DNA of 64,000 bases. It comes from Pseudomonas monteilii NBRC 103158 = DSM 14164. GTDB taxonomy: Bacteria; Pseudomonadota; Gammaproteobacteria; Pseudomonadales; Pseudomonadaceae. The stretch's first letter is position 1, and the number at the start of each line of letters is the position of its first letter. The notes beneath the pieces were generated by a model. The model was given only the letters and a program-made list of their open reading frames with translations. It searched no databases and was not told the origin of the DNA. Shown one piece after another: positions 44,848 to 53,404 of the stretch. The stretch is taken from NCBI RefSeq assembly GCF_000730605.1, contig NZ_BBIS01000012.1, positions 1 to 64,000 of the forward strand, in the 5' to 3' direction. The position numbers and the translations under genes are program-made.

Positions 44848-44860
44848 GGTAGCGCTGTCT
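44848..44860. promoter_or_regulatory. Putative GntR operator near gntR
   Basis: GGTAGCGCTGTCT, the reverse complement of which (AGACAGCGCTACC) is identical to the site before gntT. It is 47 bases upstream of the gntR start. Confidence 0.65.
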
Positions 44861-44975
44861 CAGGACGCAGGCAATGTAATCTTTGGTAGCAGCCATCACG
44901 CGCTCGCCACCAGGCGTCCATACTGCGTAAGGACAAGACCAATAACACCGGGGAGGTCGTTGTTCGTCAATGACG

Positions 44976-44989
44976 AGACAGCGCTATCT
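44976..44989. promoter_or_regulatory. Putative GntR operator near gntK
   Basis: AGACAGCGCTATCT, a palindrome with one mismatch pair, 20 bases before the gntK start codon and shared with the sites before gntR and gntT. Confidence 0.68.
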
Positions 44990-45008
44990 CACCCCGCAGG
45001 AGGTACTG

Positions 45009-45548
45009 ATGAATTCTCCCCTGTCCGCCATCGTGGTGATGGGCGTGGCCGGTTGCGGCAAAAGCTGCATCGGCGCCGCCATCGCTGCCAGAAGCGGCGG
45101 CCGCCTGATCGAAGGCGACGCTTTCCACCCTGCCGAAAACATCCGCAAGATGAGCGCTGGCATCCCGCTGGACGATGGCGACCGCGCCGGCTGGCTGGTA
45201 CGCCTTGGTCAGGAGTTGCAGGCCACCACCCAGGCTGGGGAGCGCCCGATCCTGACCTGCTCGGCACTCAAGCGCCGCTACCGCGACACCCTGCGCGATG
45301 CCATGCCCGGGCTGGTGTTCGTGTTCCTTGAACTGTCACCTGCCGAAGCGGAAAAACGCGTGCGTGCCCGCCCCGGTCACTTCATGCCGGCCAGCCTGAT
45401 CGACAGCCAGTTCGCTGCCCTGGAATCGCCACGCGGCGAGCCACTGACCCTGCCACTGGATGCGACCCAACCCGTCGAAGCACTGGCCGAAGCGGTGGAC
45501 CGCTGGCTAAAGGCCTGCGGTGAGCTGGGGCTGGCGCAAACCGCCTGA
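45009..45548 (+). CDS. gntK: Gluconokinase
   Basis: 179 aa kinase converting gluconate to 6-phosphogluconate with ATP. P-loop GVAGCGKSCIGAAIA at residues about 11-25, followed by EGDAFHPAENIRKMSAGIPLDDGDR, which carries the gluconate-binding residues of GntK. Start at 45009 with AGGAGG 6 bases upstream. First gene of gntK-gntT with a putative GntR site in its leader. Confidence 0.96.
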   Translation: MNSPLSAIVVMGVAGCGKSCIGAAIAARSGGRLIEGDAFHPAENIRKMSAGIPLDDGDRAGWLVRLGQELQATTQAGERPILTCSALKRRYRDTLRDAMPGLVFVFLELSPAEAEKRVRARPGHFMPASLIDSQFAALESPRGEPLTLPLDATQPVEALAEAVDRWLKACGELGLAQTA

Positions 45549-45573
45549 CCCCGGCGGTTTTCCGGCTCACCAA

Positions 45574-45586
45574 AGACAGCGCTACC
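45574..45586. promoter_or_regulatory. Putative GntR operator upstream of gntT
   Basis: AGACAGCGCTACC, matching the two sites in the gntR-gntK interval. It lies in the 110-base gap between gntK and gntT, suggesting that gntT has its own GntR-controlled promoter. Confidence 0.65.
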
Positions 45587-45658
45587 CCATCCCGCAAACG
45601 CGGGAAAAGTTCCAAAAAGCTACGCCCAAAACAACGATAAGACCGAGGCCTTCAAACC

Positions 45659-47011
45659 ATGTTCGGACTGGCTACTGATACCTTCCTGCTGCTCGACGCG
45701 CTGGTTACCATCGTCGGGCTGATCCTGCTGATCACCCACTTCAAAGTGCACCCCTTCGTCGCCCTTACCCTCGCGGCCGGCTTCCTGGGCCTGACCTCCG
45801 GCATGCCGGTGGCCAAAGTCATGAAATCGTTCCAGGACGGTTTTGGCGGCGTGCTGGGCTTTGTCGGCATCGTCCTTGCCCTGGGCACCATGCTCGGCAA
45901 GCTGATGGCCGACTCCGGGGGCGCCGACCAGATCGCGCAAACCCTCATCCGCGCCTTCGGCAAGAAGAACGTGCACTGGGCAATGATGTTCGCCGCGTTC
46001 CTGGTGGGCATACCGCTGTTCTTCGAAATCGGCTTCGTGTTGCTGATTCCGCTGGTGTTCATCGTCGCCCGCCGCTCTGGGGTGTCGCTGGTGAAGATCG
46101 GCATTCCGTTGCTGGCTGGCCTTTCCGTGGTGCACGGCCTGGTCCCGCCACACCCGGGCCCGCTGCTGGCGATCGGTATTTTCCACGCCGACATCGGCAA
46201 GACCATCTTCTATGGCCTGATCGTCGCACTGCCCACCGCGATCATCGCTGGCCCGCTGTTCGGTAACTTCATTTCCCGCTACATCCCGGGCAACCCGTCG
46301 CAGGAACTGATGGACCAGATCGCCAAGGAGTCCGACCAGGGCAACCTGCCAAGTTTCAGCATCACTCTCATCACCGTGCTGCTGCCAGTCGCGTTGATGC
46401 TGCTGAAAACCTTTGCCGACGTGGTGCTGCCGGCCGAGCACATCGTGCGCCAGTGGATGGACCTGATCGGCCACCCGATCACCGCCCTGCTCGCCGCCCT
46501 GCTGCTGGCCTTCTACACCTTTGGTTCGGCTCGCGGCTTCAACCGCCAGCAGATCATGAAGATGCTCGACCAGAGCCTGGCCCCCACTGCTGCCATCGTG
46601 CTGATCGTCGGTGCTGGCGGTGGCTTCAAGCAGATGCTGGTGGACACTGGCGTGGGCAACGTGATCGGGCAGATGGCCGTGCAGGCGGAAATTTCACCCA
46701 TCATGCTGGCCTGGCTGGTGGCGGCAGTGATCCGCATCGCTACCGGCTCCGCCACGGTCGCCACCATTACCGGTGCGGGCATCGTTGCTCCGGTGATCGA
46801 CCTGGTGCCGGGTGTAAACCGTGAGCTGTTGGTACTGGCCACCGGTGCCGGCTCGCTGATTCTGTCGCATGTGAACGACGCCGGCTTCTGGCTGGTGAAG
46901 CAATACTTCAACATGACCGTGGCAGAAACCTTCAAGACCTGGAGCATGATGGAGACCATTCTCTCGGTGGTCGGCATCATCTTCATCATGTTGTTGTCGC
47001 TGGTGGTGTAA
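45659..47011 (+). CDS. gntT: Gluconate permease (GntP family)
   Basis: 450 aa inner-membrane gluconate:H+ symporter with 12-14 hydrophobic segments. GntP hallmarks: LITHFKVHPFVALTLAAGFLGL near residue 25, GLVPPHPGPLLAIGIFHADIG near 160 and SHVNDAGFWLVKQYFNMT near 400. It follows gntK by 110 bases containing a putative GntR operator. Imports gluconate for GntK. Confidence 0.95.
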   Translation: MFGLATDTFLLLDALVTIVGLILLITHFKVHPFVALTLAAGFLGLTSGMPVAKVMKSFQDGFGGVLGFVGIVLALGTMLGKLMADSGGADQIAQTLIRAFGKKNVHWAMMFAAFLVGIPLFFEIGFVLLIPLVFIVARRSGVSLVKIGIPLLAGLSVVHGLVPPHPGPLLAIGIFHADIGKTIFYGLIVALPTAIIAGPLFGNFISRYIPGNPSQELMDQIAKESDQGNLPSFSITLITVLLPVALMLLKTFADVVLPAEHIVRQWMDLIGHPITALLAALLLAFYTFGSARGFNRQQIMKMLDQSLAPTAAIVLIVGAGGGFKQMLVDTGVGNVIGQMAVQAEISPIMLAWLVAAVIRIATGSATVATITGAGIVAPVIDLVPGVNRELLVLATGAGSLILSHVNDAGFWLVKQYFNMTVAETFKTWSMMETILSVVGIIFIMLLSLVV

Positions 47012-47095
47012 CCGTTGATCGGGGCAATGGCACCTGGATGCGTCGGGTAGGGCCGAAGAAAAGTATGAGCCCTACCCAACGCAATGGAGTCTGCC

Positions 47096-47395
47096 ATGAC
47101 CCGCACAAGCATTCTGCTGATCACCCTGCTTGGTTCGCCGCTGGCCTTGGCCGCCGGCACCGGCCCGACCTACCCTGACGACCCGCACAGTACTGCGCCA
47201 AGGCCAGGCGTGGACAGCACCCTCAACCCGATCGAGAAGCCCATGCCGCGGGATACCGACCCGCGCATCAAGGGCAACGACCCGGACAGCCCGCCGGCAG
47301 AGCAGAATGACAACCGTGACCTGCCGGGAATGGGTGGCAGTGGCCAGGAGGGCACTCGCCGGCAAAGTGGCGCAACTGACGATAGTCAGCACTAG
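47096..47395 (+). CDS. Small secreted Pro/Asp-rich hypothetical protein
   Basis: 99 aa. Signal peptide MTRTSILLITLLGSPLALAAG; the mature part is rich in Pro, Asp, Gly and polar residues with no hydrophobic core, so probably disordered. ATG 47096 preferred because GGAG lies 6 bases upstream; ATG 47084 is an alternative. Convergent with the sigma-54 regulator gene (9-base gap). Function unknown. Confidence 0.7.
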   Translation: MTRTSILLITLLGSPLALAAGTGPTYPDDPHSTAPRPGVDSTLNPIEKPMPRDTDPRIKGNDPDSPPAEQNDNRDLPGMGGSGQEGTRRQSGATDDSQH

Positions 47396-47404
47396 ACGCC
47401 TGCC

Positions 47405-48832
47405 CTACCACTGACGCTTGTCTGGCCGGGTCAGCCCCAGTTTCTCGATCCGGTACCGCAGCATGTCCCGCGACAGCCCCAGCATCCGCGCCGACTTGGT
47501 CACGTTCCAGTCGGTACGGTCCAGGGTCTTGCACACCAGGTCGCGCTCCATGTCGGGCAGGCTGGTGCCCGGCTCCGGCTCGTGCCGTGGCATTTCGAAC
47601 ATTGCCGGCGCCTGCTGGGCTGCCAATGGCTCGTCGATCAACGTCATGCACAGGTTCAGCTGGTGCGCCTGCACCACCTCGTTCGGTGCCAGCAGCACGG
47701 TCTGCTCCAGCATATTACGCAGTTCGCGCACATTGCCTGGCCAGCTGTAGCCCAGCATCAGGCTCTCGGCTTCGGTGGAAAAACGCAGGTTCGGCTTGCC
47801 ATAACGCCGGCCATGGTGGGCCAGGAAATGCCGGGCCAACAGCAGAATGTCCTGCCCACGGGCATACAGGCGCGGCACCTTCAGGGCAATGATGCGCAGG
47901 CGGAAGAACAGGTCGCGGCGGAACTTGCCCTGCTGCACCATCTGCTCCAGGTTGCAGTTGGTGGCACTGATCACCCGCAAGTCAACCTTGCGCTCCTTCA
48001 CCGCACCAATCCGGCGGATGCAGCGGTCTTCCAGCAGCTTGAGCAGCTTGGCCTGCAGCACCAGGTCCATCTCGCCAATTTCGTCGAGGAACAAGGTGCC
48101 GCCATCGGCCGCCTCCACCAGGCCTACCCGGCGCTCCTTGGCGTCGGTGAATGCACCCTTCTCGTGGCCGAACAGTTCGGCCTCCAGCAGGTTGGCCGGG
48201 ATCGAGGCGCAGTTGAACTCGATGAACGGCCCCTTGCTGCGCGTGCCATCGAAATGCAGGGCGCGAGCCACCAGTTCCTTGCCGGTGCCGGTTTCGCCTT
48301 CGACCAGCACCGGTGGCAGATCGTCACTGGCCATACGCCGTTCGGCATCCAGCACCTGGCGCAGGGTGTGCTTGAGGGTCAGCATCGTTGGCGACTCGCC
48401 GATCAACGCCTGCAACCCGGACTTCTGCGCCTCTCGCTCTTGGTAGAACGACAGCGTGCGCTCCATGCGCTCGGCAGCCAGGGCCTTGTCCAGGGTCAGC
48501 TTGAGTTCGGCCAGTACCACGGGCTTGCTCAGGTAATGGAAGGCGCCCTCCTTCATCGCCTGCACGGCATCTTCAACATTGCCGTAGCCGGTCATCATGA
48601 TCACTTTCAGGTCCGGCACCTGTGCCACCAAGCTCCGCAGCAGGTCGTGCCCGCTCATGCCAGGCAGCGAGTTGTCGGTCAGCACCGCGTCGGGCCGGGC
48701 CCGTTTGATCTGCTCCAGCGCCAGCTCCGCGCTATGGCATACGGTGACCTCGTAGCCCTTGAGGCTGAGGTAGGTGCGAATGTTGTCGGCGAGAATTTCA
48801 TCATCCTCGACTACCAGGATGCTGTGCTCCAT
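47405..48832 (-). CDS. Sigma-54-dependent response regulator (NtrC/DctD type)
   Basis: 475 aa. Receiver domain with [11 protein letters not shown] and acceptor Asp in [11 protein letters not shown] near residue 52. AAA+ domain with Walker [15 protein letters not shown] near 187, Walker [14 protein letters not shown] near 250, and GAFTDA at the sigma-54 contact loop where GAFTGA is usual. The C-terminal Fis-type HTH is [26 protein letters not shown]. Its start overlaps the upstream sensor kinase gene by 32 bases. Target genes unknown; no obvious -24/-12 promoter recognised nearby. Confidence 0.93.
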   Translation of the reverse strand: MEHSILVVEDDEILADNIRTYLSLKGYEVTVCHSAELALEQIKRARPDAVLTDNSLPGMSGHDLLRSLVAQVPDLKVIMMTGYGNVEDAVQAMKEGAFHYLSKPVVLAELKLTLDKALAAERMERTLSFYQEREAQKSGLQALIGESPTMLTLKHTLRQVLDAERRMASDDLPPVLVEGETGTGKELVARALHFDGTRSKGPFIEFNCASIPANLLEAELFGHEKGAFTDAKERRVGLVEAADGGTLFLDEIGEMDLVLQAKLLKLLEDRCIRRIGAVKERKVDLRVISATNCNLEQMVQQGKFRRDLFFRLRIIALKVPRLYARGQDILLLARHFLAHHGRRYGKPNLRFSTEAESLMLGYSWPGNVRELRNMLEQTVLLAPNEVVQAHQLNLCMTLIDEPLAAQQAPAMFEMPRHEPEPGTSLPDMERDLVCKTLDRTDWNVTKSARMLGLSRDMLRYRIEKLGLTRPDKRQW

Positions 48833-50294
48833 GGTCCCCTCCCGCTGCGATATTGAATGTAAGGCTGACGCGGGTTCCTTCCTCTTCGCGGCTGCTCAGG
48901 CTGACCGAGCCGCCAAAACGTTCCATGATGCGTTTGACCAGGGCCAGGCCTACACCGAGGCCACCCTGTTTGGTCGTGAAGAACGGCTTGAACACCATCC
49001 GTTCCTGCTGTTGGCTCATGCCCTTGCCCGTGTCGGTGAGCACGAGTTCGGCACGCAGGCCACCCTGCACATTGACCTGGGCATTCAACATACCGCCGCA
49101 GGGCATGGCCTCCAGGGCATTGGAAAACAGGCTGTTGAGAATTTGCGTCAGCTGCAACGGCTGGCTGACCACCCACTGCACGTCAGGCCCCTCGAAATGG
49201 AAGCGCACGCCGTTTCGTTCGATCTGCTGGGCGAAGGCCAGGTGGGTGTCTTCGATGGCGGCCACCAGGTCCACGGCTTCAGGTTCGTCGCTGGTCGGGC
49301 GCAACGACACCAGCAGGTCACGTACCCAGCGCGACATACGGTCGACCTGGCCGATGATATCGGTGATGTTCTTCTGCGCAGCAGCGTTGGCGGTTTCCTG
49401 AGCCAGCTCGGCGCTTGAGCGGATGTTGGCCAGCGGGTTGCGCAAGCTGTGGGCTACCGCCGACGACATCTCGCCCAGCGCCACGTAGGTTTCGCTGGCC
49501 ACCAGCCGGTCCTGTTGCAGGTGCAGCATCTGCGCCGCCCGGCGCACGATCCAGAACAGCCCGAAATAGATGAGTGCCCCGCCCACCAGTGTCGAAGCCC
49601 AGATCAGCACATAACCCCGCTGGATGCGCCGCACCAGGTCCTGTGGCTCTTTGTAGATTTCCACCATGGCCAATACCTGCTCGCCCTGGCTGTCGAACAG
49701 CGGAATGTAGTTTTCGATGAACAGGTAGCGCGGTTCACGCTGAAACTTCTGTTCTTCGCGATCTTCCTCGGCCTTGTGGTAGCTGGCAGACACCGCCTTG
49801 CGCGACCGGAAGGCACGATCGAGGTCGCCGTCGGCTTCTATTCGCTTGCCAATCAGCTCGACGTTGGTGGACCAGACGATGGTGCGGTCGCGGGCGTAGA
49901 CGTTGGCCAGCAAGGTATCTGGCAAGTGCTCGACATGGTCCAGGAACTCGACCCGGGTCGACTCGGCCAGTGCGGGGATGAACTGCAGGTGCTGCAGGTC
50001 CAGACGCGGGTCAAGCAGCTCACCCATGGTGGTGCCTGGCGGCAACTGCGAATGGCGTACCTCAGCCTGGGCCATGGCCTGAATGAACTGCGCGGTAAGC
50101 ATGGCATCGCGCTGCACGCTGTCGCGAACCACGAACCGCGTTGACACATAACCCAACCCGCCCGCCACGGCGGTGATGATCAACAGGCTGATGACCGAAA
50201 ACCACCGCAGCAGGTTGAACTCACGCAATGGCACAGCCAGACCGCTGGCGGTCGCACCGGGCTTGTCGCGAACTTCGTTTTCCAGCATCTGCAT
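48801..50294 (-). CDS. Sensor histidine kinase, second of a tandem pair
   Basis: 497 aa. Membrane helix near residues 31-52, a periplasmic region of about 190 residues, and a second helix near 228-252. HisKA with LGEMSSAVAHSLRNPLANIRSS (His near 283). HATPase with ILNSLFSNALEAMP (N box), DTGKGM (G1) and GGLGVGLALVKRIMERFGG (G2). It overlaps the response regulator start, so this is its direct partner, as in DctB/DctD systems. Strikingly similar to the kinase encoded upstream. Ligand unknown. Confidence 0.92.
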   Translation of the reverse strand: MQMLENEVRDKPGATASGLAVPLREFNLLRWFSVISLLIITAVAGGLGYVSTRFVVRDSVQRDAMLTAQFIQAMAQAEVRHSQLPPGTTMGELLDPRLDLQHLQFIPALAESTRVEFLDHVEHLPDTLLANVYARDRTIVWSTNVELIGKRIEADGDLDRAFRSRKAVSASYHKAEEDREEQKFQREPRYLFIENYIPLFDSQGEQVLAMVEIYKEPQDLVRRIQRGYVLIWASTLVGGALIYFGLFWIVRRAAQMLHLQQDRLVASETYVALGEMSSAVAHSLRNPLANIRSSAELAQETANAAAQKNITDIIGQVDRMSRWVRDLLVSLRPTSDEPEAVDLVAAIEDTHLAFAQQIERNGVRFHFEGPDVQWVVSQPLQLTQILNSLFSNALEAMPCGGMLNAQVNVQGGLRAELVLTDTGKGMSQQQERMVFKPFFTTKQGGLGVGLALVKRIMERFGGSVSLSSREEEGTRVSLTFNIAAGGDHGAQHPGSRG

Positions 50295-50578
50295 CGCGTG
50301 GTTCCCGCACAGGGCGTCCGTTCAGAAATGCCTCAAGGCCAACAGCCAATTGAAAGCACCCCGCCTGGGCAGCCTGATAGCTGCCTTGTGTTGCGTGTTG
50401 CGCTCTGCACATCACGTAGCAAGAACTCAGCCAGCCAGCAATAAAACATTATAATTCAGTACCTTATAAAGCTTTTCTAAATACAGCATGAGGAAAAATC
50501 CCCACATTTGGGTAACTATCACCCAAACCCTACAAAATCTTTAAATATCAATAGCTTAAATAGATTAATTAATGTTTT
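50295..50578. other. AT-rich intergenic region between paralogous kinase genes
   Basis: No open frame of interest. Composition falls sharply to AT-rich around 50430-50580 (runs of A/T, for example near 50460-50480 and 50540-50575). It may contain the promoter for the downstream kinase/regulator pair; no specific binding site recognised. Confidence 0.4.
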
Positions 50579-52039
50579 CTATAAGCCGGATACCAAGCGG
50601 AACGTCAAAGATACCCGCGTACCATGGCCCTCGCTGCTGCTGAGCCGAACCGAACCGCCGAAGCGCTCCATGATGCGTTTCACCAGCACCAGGCCCACCC
50701 CTAGCCCACCCTGTTTGGTGGTGAAGAACGGCCGGAAGGCCATGCGCTGCTGCTCTTCGCTCATGCCCTTGCCATTGTCGGACAGGCGCAGTGTCAAGCA
50801 GCGCCGTTTCTGGCGCACCACCTCGATACGCAGACGCCCGCCCTGCTCCATCGACTCCAGGGCATTGGCAACCAGGCTGCTGAACACCTGCCGCAGTAAC
50901 GCCGGGTGCCCCAATACCTGCACTGCCGGTAACGGTTGCAGGTCAAGGCTTACCCCACTGCGTGCCAACGGCACGGCATAGGTCTGCAAGCTTTCCTGCA
51001 ACGCCTGTGGCAAGTCCACCGCCACGGCCTCGTCGTTGAGCGGGCGCAGTGACTGCAGCATCTGGCGGATCCACTGCGACATGCGATCGACCTGGCTGAT
51101 GATATCGTTGACTTGACGTTGCGCCGGGCCGTCGTCGAACGCCTGGGCCAGTTCGGCACTCGAGCGGATACTCGCCAGCGGGTTGCGCAGGCTGTGGGCC
51201 ACCGCCGACGACACCTCGCCCAGTGCAACGTAGGTCTCGTTGTTAATCAGCCGCTTCTGCTGCACCGCCAGCAACCGCGCGGCACGGTGCATGATGCCGT
51301 ACAGGCCGATATAGACCAGCGCGGCCCCCACGGTGATAGCCAGCCAGATCAGGATCAGGCCATGCTCGATGCGCACGATCAGATCATGGGGCTCTTTATA
51401 GATTTCGACCATTGCCGTGACGTTCTCGCCATCGGCATCGAACAGCGGAATGTAGTTTTCGATGAACAGCTGCTCGGGCGGGGTAACGAATTTCTGCTCG
51501 GCGCGGGCCTGTTCGAAGTTATGGTAGCTGGCCGAGACCCGCATCTTGTACTCGAAGGCCCGCTCCAGGTCGTCGTCGCCATTGATCAGCTTACCGATCA
51601 GCGCCGGGTTGCTGGACCAGATCACCGTACGGTCCGGCGCATAGATATTGGCCAGCAGCATGTCGGGCAGGTGGGCGATATGGTCGAGAAACTCACCGCG
51701 CGCCTTGCGTCGGGCATCCGGGTCGACATCGGGCAGGTTGCTGCGGTCGGTACGCGGGTCTATCAGCTCGCCCATGGTGCGCACGTTGGGGATCGACACG
51801 TGGCGTACTTCGGCGTCGGCGATGGAGGTGATGAATTGCGCGGTGAGCAAGGCATCGCGCTCCACGCTCTCATCGATGATGAAACGGCTGGAAATCAGCC
51901 CCAGCCCGGCAGCCACCGACAGGATGATGGCCAGGCTGACCCAGGCATACCAACGCAAAAGGTTGAAGGGCTTGCGCGGGGCAGCCAACTCGTTACCGAC
52001 AGGCACTTCGATGGTCTCGGAACGAGGGGCGATGTCCAT
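50579..52039 (-). CDS. Sensor histidine kinase, first of a tandem pair
   Basis: 486 aa from ATG 52039 (GGAG 6 bases upstream; GTG 52051 possible). It has the same domain order as the following kinase: helix, periplasmic region with DESVERDALLTAQFI and GELIDPRTD, second helix, HisKA LGEVSSAVAHSLRNPLASIRSSAELA, HATPase DNGKGM and GGLGVGLVLVKRIMERFGGSV. Identity at the ends of both proteins points to tandem duplication. A 284-base AT-rich gap separates them, so the second kinase and regulator may have their own promoter. Confidence 0.9.
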   Translation of the reverse strand: MDIAPRSETIEVPVGNELAAPRKPFNLLRWYAWVSLAIILSVAAGLGLISSRFIIDESVERDALLTAQFITSIADAEVRHVSIPNVRTMGELIDPRTDRSNLPDVDPDARRKARGEFLDHIAHLPDMLLANIYAPDRTVIWSSNPALIGKLINGDDDLERAFEYKMRVSASYHNFEQARAEQKFVTPPEQLFIENYIPLFDADGENVTAMVEIYKEPHDLIVRIEHGLILIWLAITVGAALVYIGLYGIMHRAARLLAVQQKRLINNETYVALGEVSSAVAHSLRNPLASIRSSAELAQAFDDGPAQRQVNDIISQVDRMSQWIRQMLQSLRPLNDEAVAVDLPQALQESLQTYAVPLARSGVSLDLQPLPAVQVLGHPALLRQVFSSLVANALESMEQGGRLRIEVVRQKRRCLTLRLSDNGKGMSEEQQRMAFRPFFTTKQGGLGVGLVLVKRIMERFGGSVRLSSSEGHGTRVSLTFRLVSGL

Positions 52040-52188
52040 GGCGGACTCCACATCTGGGCACCTTCAGAAGGTTATAGCCCAGAGTTGGGGAAACCATAGT
52101 ATTAAATTGATGGCATCCGCCGAAGGGTAACGTTTTTTTCACTTCGTACAGCCGGTCACTGCAGAAACGGCAGCCGTACCCGCCCCCC

Positions 52189-52782
52189 TCAGAGAGCGCC
52201 ATCGTCTGCCAACCCCTGCAATTTGCGGTATTCGCGCAGCACAGCAGGTACATAACGGCGAGTTTCGGCATATGGGGGCACCGCTCCGCGCCGCAACACG
52301 GCATCCGGCCCCGCGTTGTAAGCCGCCACGGCCAAGGTGATGTCGTTATCAAACAGAGTCAGCATGCGCTTCAGGTAGCGTGCCCCACCCTGCACGTTGT
52401 CTTCCGGGTCCAGGCGGTCTTCCACGCCCATCTCGCGAGCGGTATCGGGCATCAGTTGCATCAACCCCACCGCACCCGCCGGCGAACGGGCTTTGGGGTT
52501 ATAGCCGGACTCTGCCTTGATCAGCGCGTGCAACAACGCCGGGGGCACATTGTGGATGCGTGCCGCTGTGGCGACCACCTCGGCATAGGGGCGGCCAGTG
52601 ATCATCTGCGCATTGGCCGGGCCAGCCTGGGCGAGCGGTTCGTTGATCACCTTTTCATAATGTCGTCCGGGCCGATGGACGTTGGTCAGTACGTAGCCCC
52701 CCTTGGCATCGATTGAGATGTACACATCAGCCTGGGCAGCCCCTGCCGTCAGCCAGATCAAACCGAGGATGAGTCCACGCAT
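52189..52782 (-). CDS. Lytic transglycosylase (SLT domain)
   Basis: 197 aa. Start at 52782 (MRGLILGLIW) opens a signal peptide ending AAQAD. A short N-terminal DUF4124-like segment (VYISIDAKGGYVLTN) precedes the SLT domain with catalytic Glu in ALIKAESGYNPKARSPAGAVGLMQLMP and the later AVAAYNAGPDAV. It cleaves periplasmic peptidoglycan, often to let envelope machines assemble; the divergent gspG/gspF genes make that plausible. Confidence 0.92.
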   Translation of the reverse strand: MRGLILGLIWLTAGAAQADVYISIDAKGGYVLTNVHRPGRHYEKVINEPLAQAGPANAQMITGRPYAEVVATAARIHNVPPALLHALIKAESGYNPKARSPAGAVGLMQLMPDTAREMGVEDRLDPEDNVQGGARYLKRMLTLFDNDITLAVAAYNAGPDAVLRRGAVPPYAETRRYVPAVLREYRKLQGLADDGAL

Positions 52783-52967
52783 GTCGGTCGCCTCTTCGTC
52801 GTGGCCCCCGATGTGGGGGAAATGCCCCGGAAAACCCGAGGTCGATGACCACGACGCAAGCACTGTGCCGCTTCCAGTGCCGCATGGCGCAAGGCCCCGA
52901 GGCAGACGTGCATGGCTGTTGCATGGTGCCTGTCAACGCGTGTTCCCATGCAGTGGAGGGCTTCACC

Positions 52968-53393
52968 ATGCAGCGCAGAACCAACCCGCAACGTGGCTTC
53001 ACCCTGCTTGAACTCCTGGTGGTACTGGTGGTGCTCGGCCTGTTGGCCGGCATCGTCGCGCCCAAGTACTTCAGCCAGCTCGGCCGCTCCGAGGCCAAGG
53101 TGGCCCGGGCGCAGATCGAGGGGCTGAGCAAGGCTCTGGACCTGTACCGCCTGGAAGTCGGCCGCTACCCCAACAGTGAGCAAGGCTTGCAGGCGCTGGT
53201 GGTCGCCCCCAGTGGCGAGGCTCGCTGGACCGGCCCGTATCTGCAGAAGGCCGTGCCGCAAGACCCATGGGGCCGCCCGTACATCTACCGGCAGCCCGGC
53301 GAGAACGGCGGTGAATACGACCTGCTGTCGATGGGCAAGGACGGCCAGCCGGGTGGTGATGGGGAAAACGCGGAAATTACCAGCTGGCAGTAA
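52968..53393 (+). CDS. gspG: Type II secretion major pseudopilin
   Basis: 141 aa. Prepilin peptidase site RGFTLLELLVVLVVLGLLAGIVAPKY at the N-terminus (cleavage before Phe, Glu at +5), then the GspG globular domain with YRLEVGRYPNSEQGLQALV, DPWGRPYIYRQPG and the C-terminal DLLSMGKDGQPGGDGENADI-like calcium loop (here ending GENAEITSW). ATG 52968 with GGAGGG upstream. Followed 11 bases later by gspF; no other gsp genes are in the window. Confidence 0.94.
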   Translation: MQRRTNPQRGFTLLELLVVLVVLGLLAGIVAPKYFSQLGRSEAKVARAQIEGLSKALDLYRLEVGRYPNSEQGLQALVVAPSGEARWTGPYLQKAVPQDPWGRPYIYRQPGENGGEYDLLSMGKDGQPGGDGENAEITSWQ

Positions 53394-53404
53394 GGAGAGC
53401 GGCC

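Noticed and set aside
45620..46474. 284-codon minus-strand frame opposite gntT
   Set aside because: Shadow of the permease gene; extremely His/Gln/Asp-rich without homology I recognise.
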